Assembly (NCBI GenBank): GCA_910592205.1
Contig: CAJVPJ010000482.1
Location: 1-23,866, forward strand
DNA length: 23,866 bases
Direction: 5' to 3'
Source: Paraglomus occultum
Lineage: Eukaryota > Glomeromycota > Glomeromycetes > Paraglomerales > Paraglomeraceae
Shown here: positions 23,195 to 23,866 of the stretch, piece by piece
Numbering within the stretch: position 1 is the first letter of the stretch
How the letters are laid out: each line of letters starts with the position of its first letter
Translations under genes and position numbers: made by a program
The notes under the pieces: generated by a model
Told to the model about the DNA's origin: nothing
Databases searched by the model: none
Seen by the model: the letters and a program-made list of their open reading frames with translations, nothing else

Positions 23195-23814
23195 CTATAG
23201 TTTAGCACCATAAAATTGAGCAACCTTGACCGACTGCCTGATACCAAGATCAAGCATAATCTCTTCAGAACCACCAGGGATAGCGTAAGCACGGACTTCT
23301 CTGTAAAGACGTTCGACTTTCTCGCCTTGTCTAGTAACGAACAGAAGTTACGGAAAAAAATTGGTTATATTGCGTTCACTGCTAGCATTAGGGTCAAACT
23401 TTGCCCATGATGCTCCATCTCTCGTGCTTCCCCTTTTAATAACAGACAAACATACCCTCCACGCGTATAAGACAAGCCTCCAAAAATCTGTGCGGCTTCT
23501 CTTGCACAATACTCGAACGTCTGCGTAGCCTGAGCCTTCAACAATGCAAATGGCCCACCCAATCTCGTTGCAGCTTCTGTACCTTTGAGAGTCTCTGCTT
23601 GATAAATCATTGTCTCAATATATGCATGAGTAGCTTCAATTTTCCTGGCCATATGTGCAAGTTTGTTACGGATGACTGGATGTTCAATAAGTTTCTTGCC
23701 GAATGTGCGGCGTTTGTGGGCATACTTGATTGCTTCCTCGTAACATACACGGGCAAAGCGATTGGCCTCAATTGCAATGCCCATACGCTCATGGTTGAAG
23801 TTGTGCATAATACA
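23195..23814 (-). CDS. Acyl-CoA dehydrogenase, C-terminal part (gene continues past the window)
   Basis: FAD enzyme that introduces a trans-2 double bond into acyl-CoA. Only the last two exons are inside: 23814-23456 (after an acceptor TTTAG) and 23330-23195, joined across a 125-nt intron (GTATGT...CTAG). The visible 164 or so residues are the C-terminal helical domain: IMHNFNHERMGIAIEANRF, YAHKRRTFGKKLIEHPVIRN (flavin/subunit contact region), AAQIFGGLSYTRGG, GEKVERLYREVRAYAIPGGS and a final helix ending FYGAKL. The position that is Glu in medium-chain enzymes (EGTS) is Gly here (PGGS). As in isovaleryl-CoA dehydrogenase, the catalytic base may then be the Glu of the HER motif. Substrate class is unclear and I assign no symbol. 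The end KL is not a clear peroxisomal SKL. Confidence 0.93.
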
Positions 23815-23866
23815 CTAAATTTATCGTAATATGAAAAAGCGCAAAAATGTCAAATGCAATTGAAAT

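Overview
This 23.9 kb window is nuclear DNA of a fungus. Genes are interrupted by short GT...AG introns (mostly 67-185 nt, up to about 260), spacers are AT-rich, and neighbouring genes have unrelated functions, so there is no operon logic. A secreted ML-domain (MD-2-related lipid-recognition) gene relic, a decayed Tigger/pogo-type transposase tail with an acidic C-terminus, and a fungal-type J-protein fit an early-diverging lineage (Mucoromycota, most likely Glomeromycotina). That placement is an inference from gene style, not a computed phylogeny. Exon coordinates below were assembled by hand from splice sites, reading phase and expected protein continuity; each model closes in frame.

Layout, left to right. 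332-3323 (-): a type II membrane protein with two tandem GT-A-like glycosyltransferase domains. 5237-6716 (+): S-adenosylhomocysteine hydrolase. 8479-9996 (+): a fungal J-domain protein with a 13-bp minisatellite in one intron. 10419-11445 (-): a P-loop D-glycerate 3-kinase/Tda10-type kinase. 11620-13213 (-): a hand-assembled seven-exon gene of unknown function, 255 aa. 15149-16579 (+): SIL1-type nucleotide exchange factor of the ER Hsp70. 16856-18535 (-): a mitochondrial PPR protein. 19421-19773 (-): a broken ML-domain lipid-binding protein gene. 20653-20907 (-): transposase remnant. 22005-23056 (+): D-aminoacyl-tRNA deacylase in six exons. 23195-23814 (-): 3' part of an acyl-CoA dehydrogenase that continues beyond the window.

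Most genes are housekeeping: methyl cycle (SAHH), glycerate salvage, ER folding (SIL1), mitochondrial RNA metabolism (PPR), translation quality control (DTD) and acyl-CoA oxidation. SIL1 and the J-protein both belong to Hsp70 co-factor classes but are not adjacent and need not act on the same Hsp70.

The points most worth a second look are: an exact metazoan-type ER stress response element (CCAAT-N9-CCACG) 125 bp upstream of the SIL1 start codon; a cluster of four small hairpins that share a TTCAACA loop just downstream of SAHH, one with a compensatory stem change; the unrecognised seven-exon gene; the tandem glycosyltransferase whose first domain lacks a DxD; and the ML gene with an internal deletion plus frame change. 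No convincing wholly new multi-gene system was seen.
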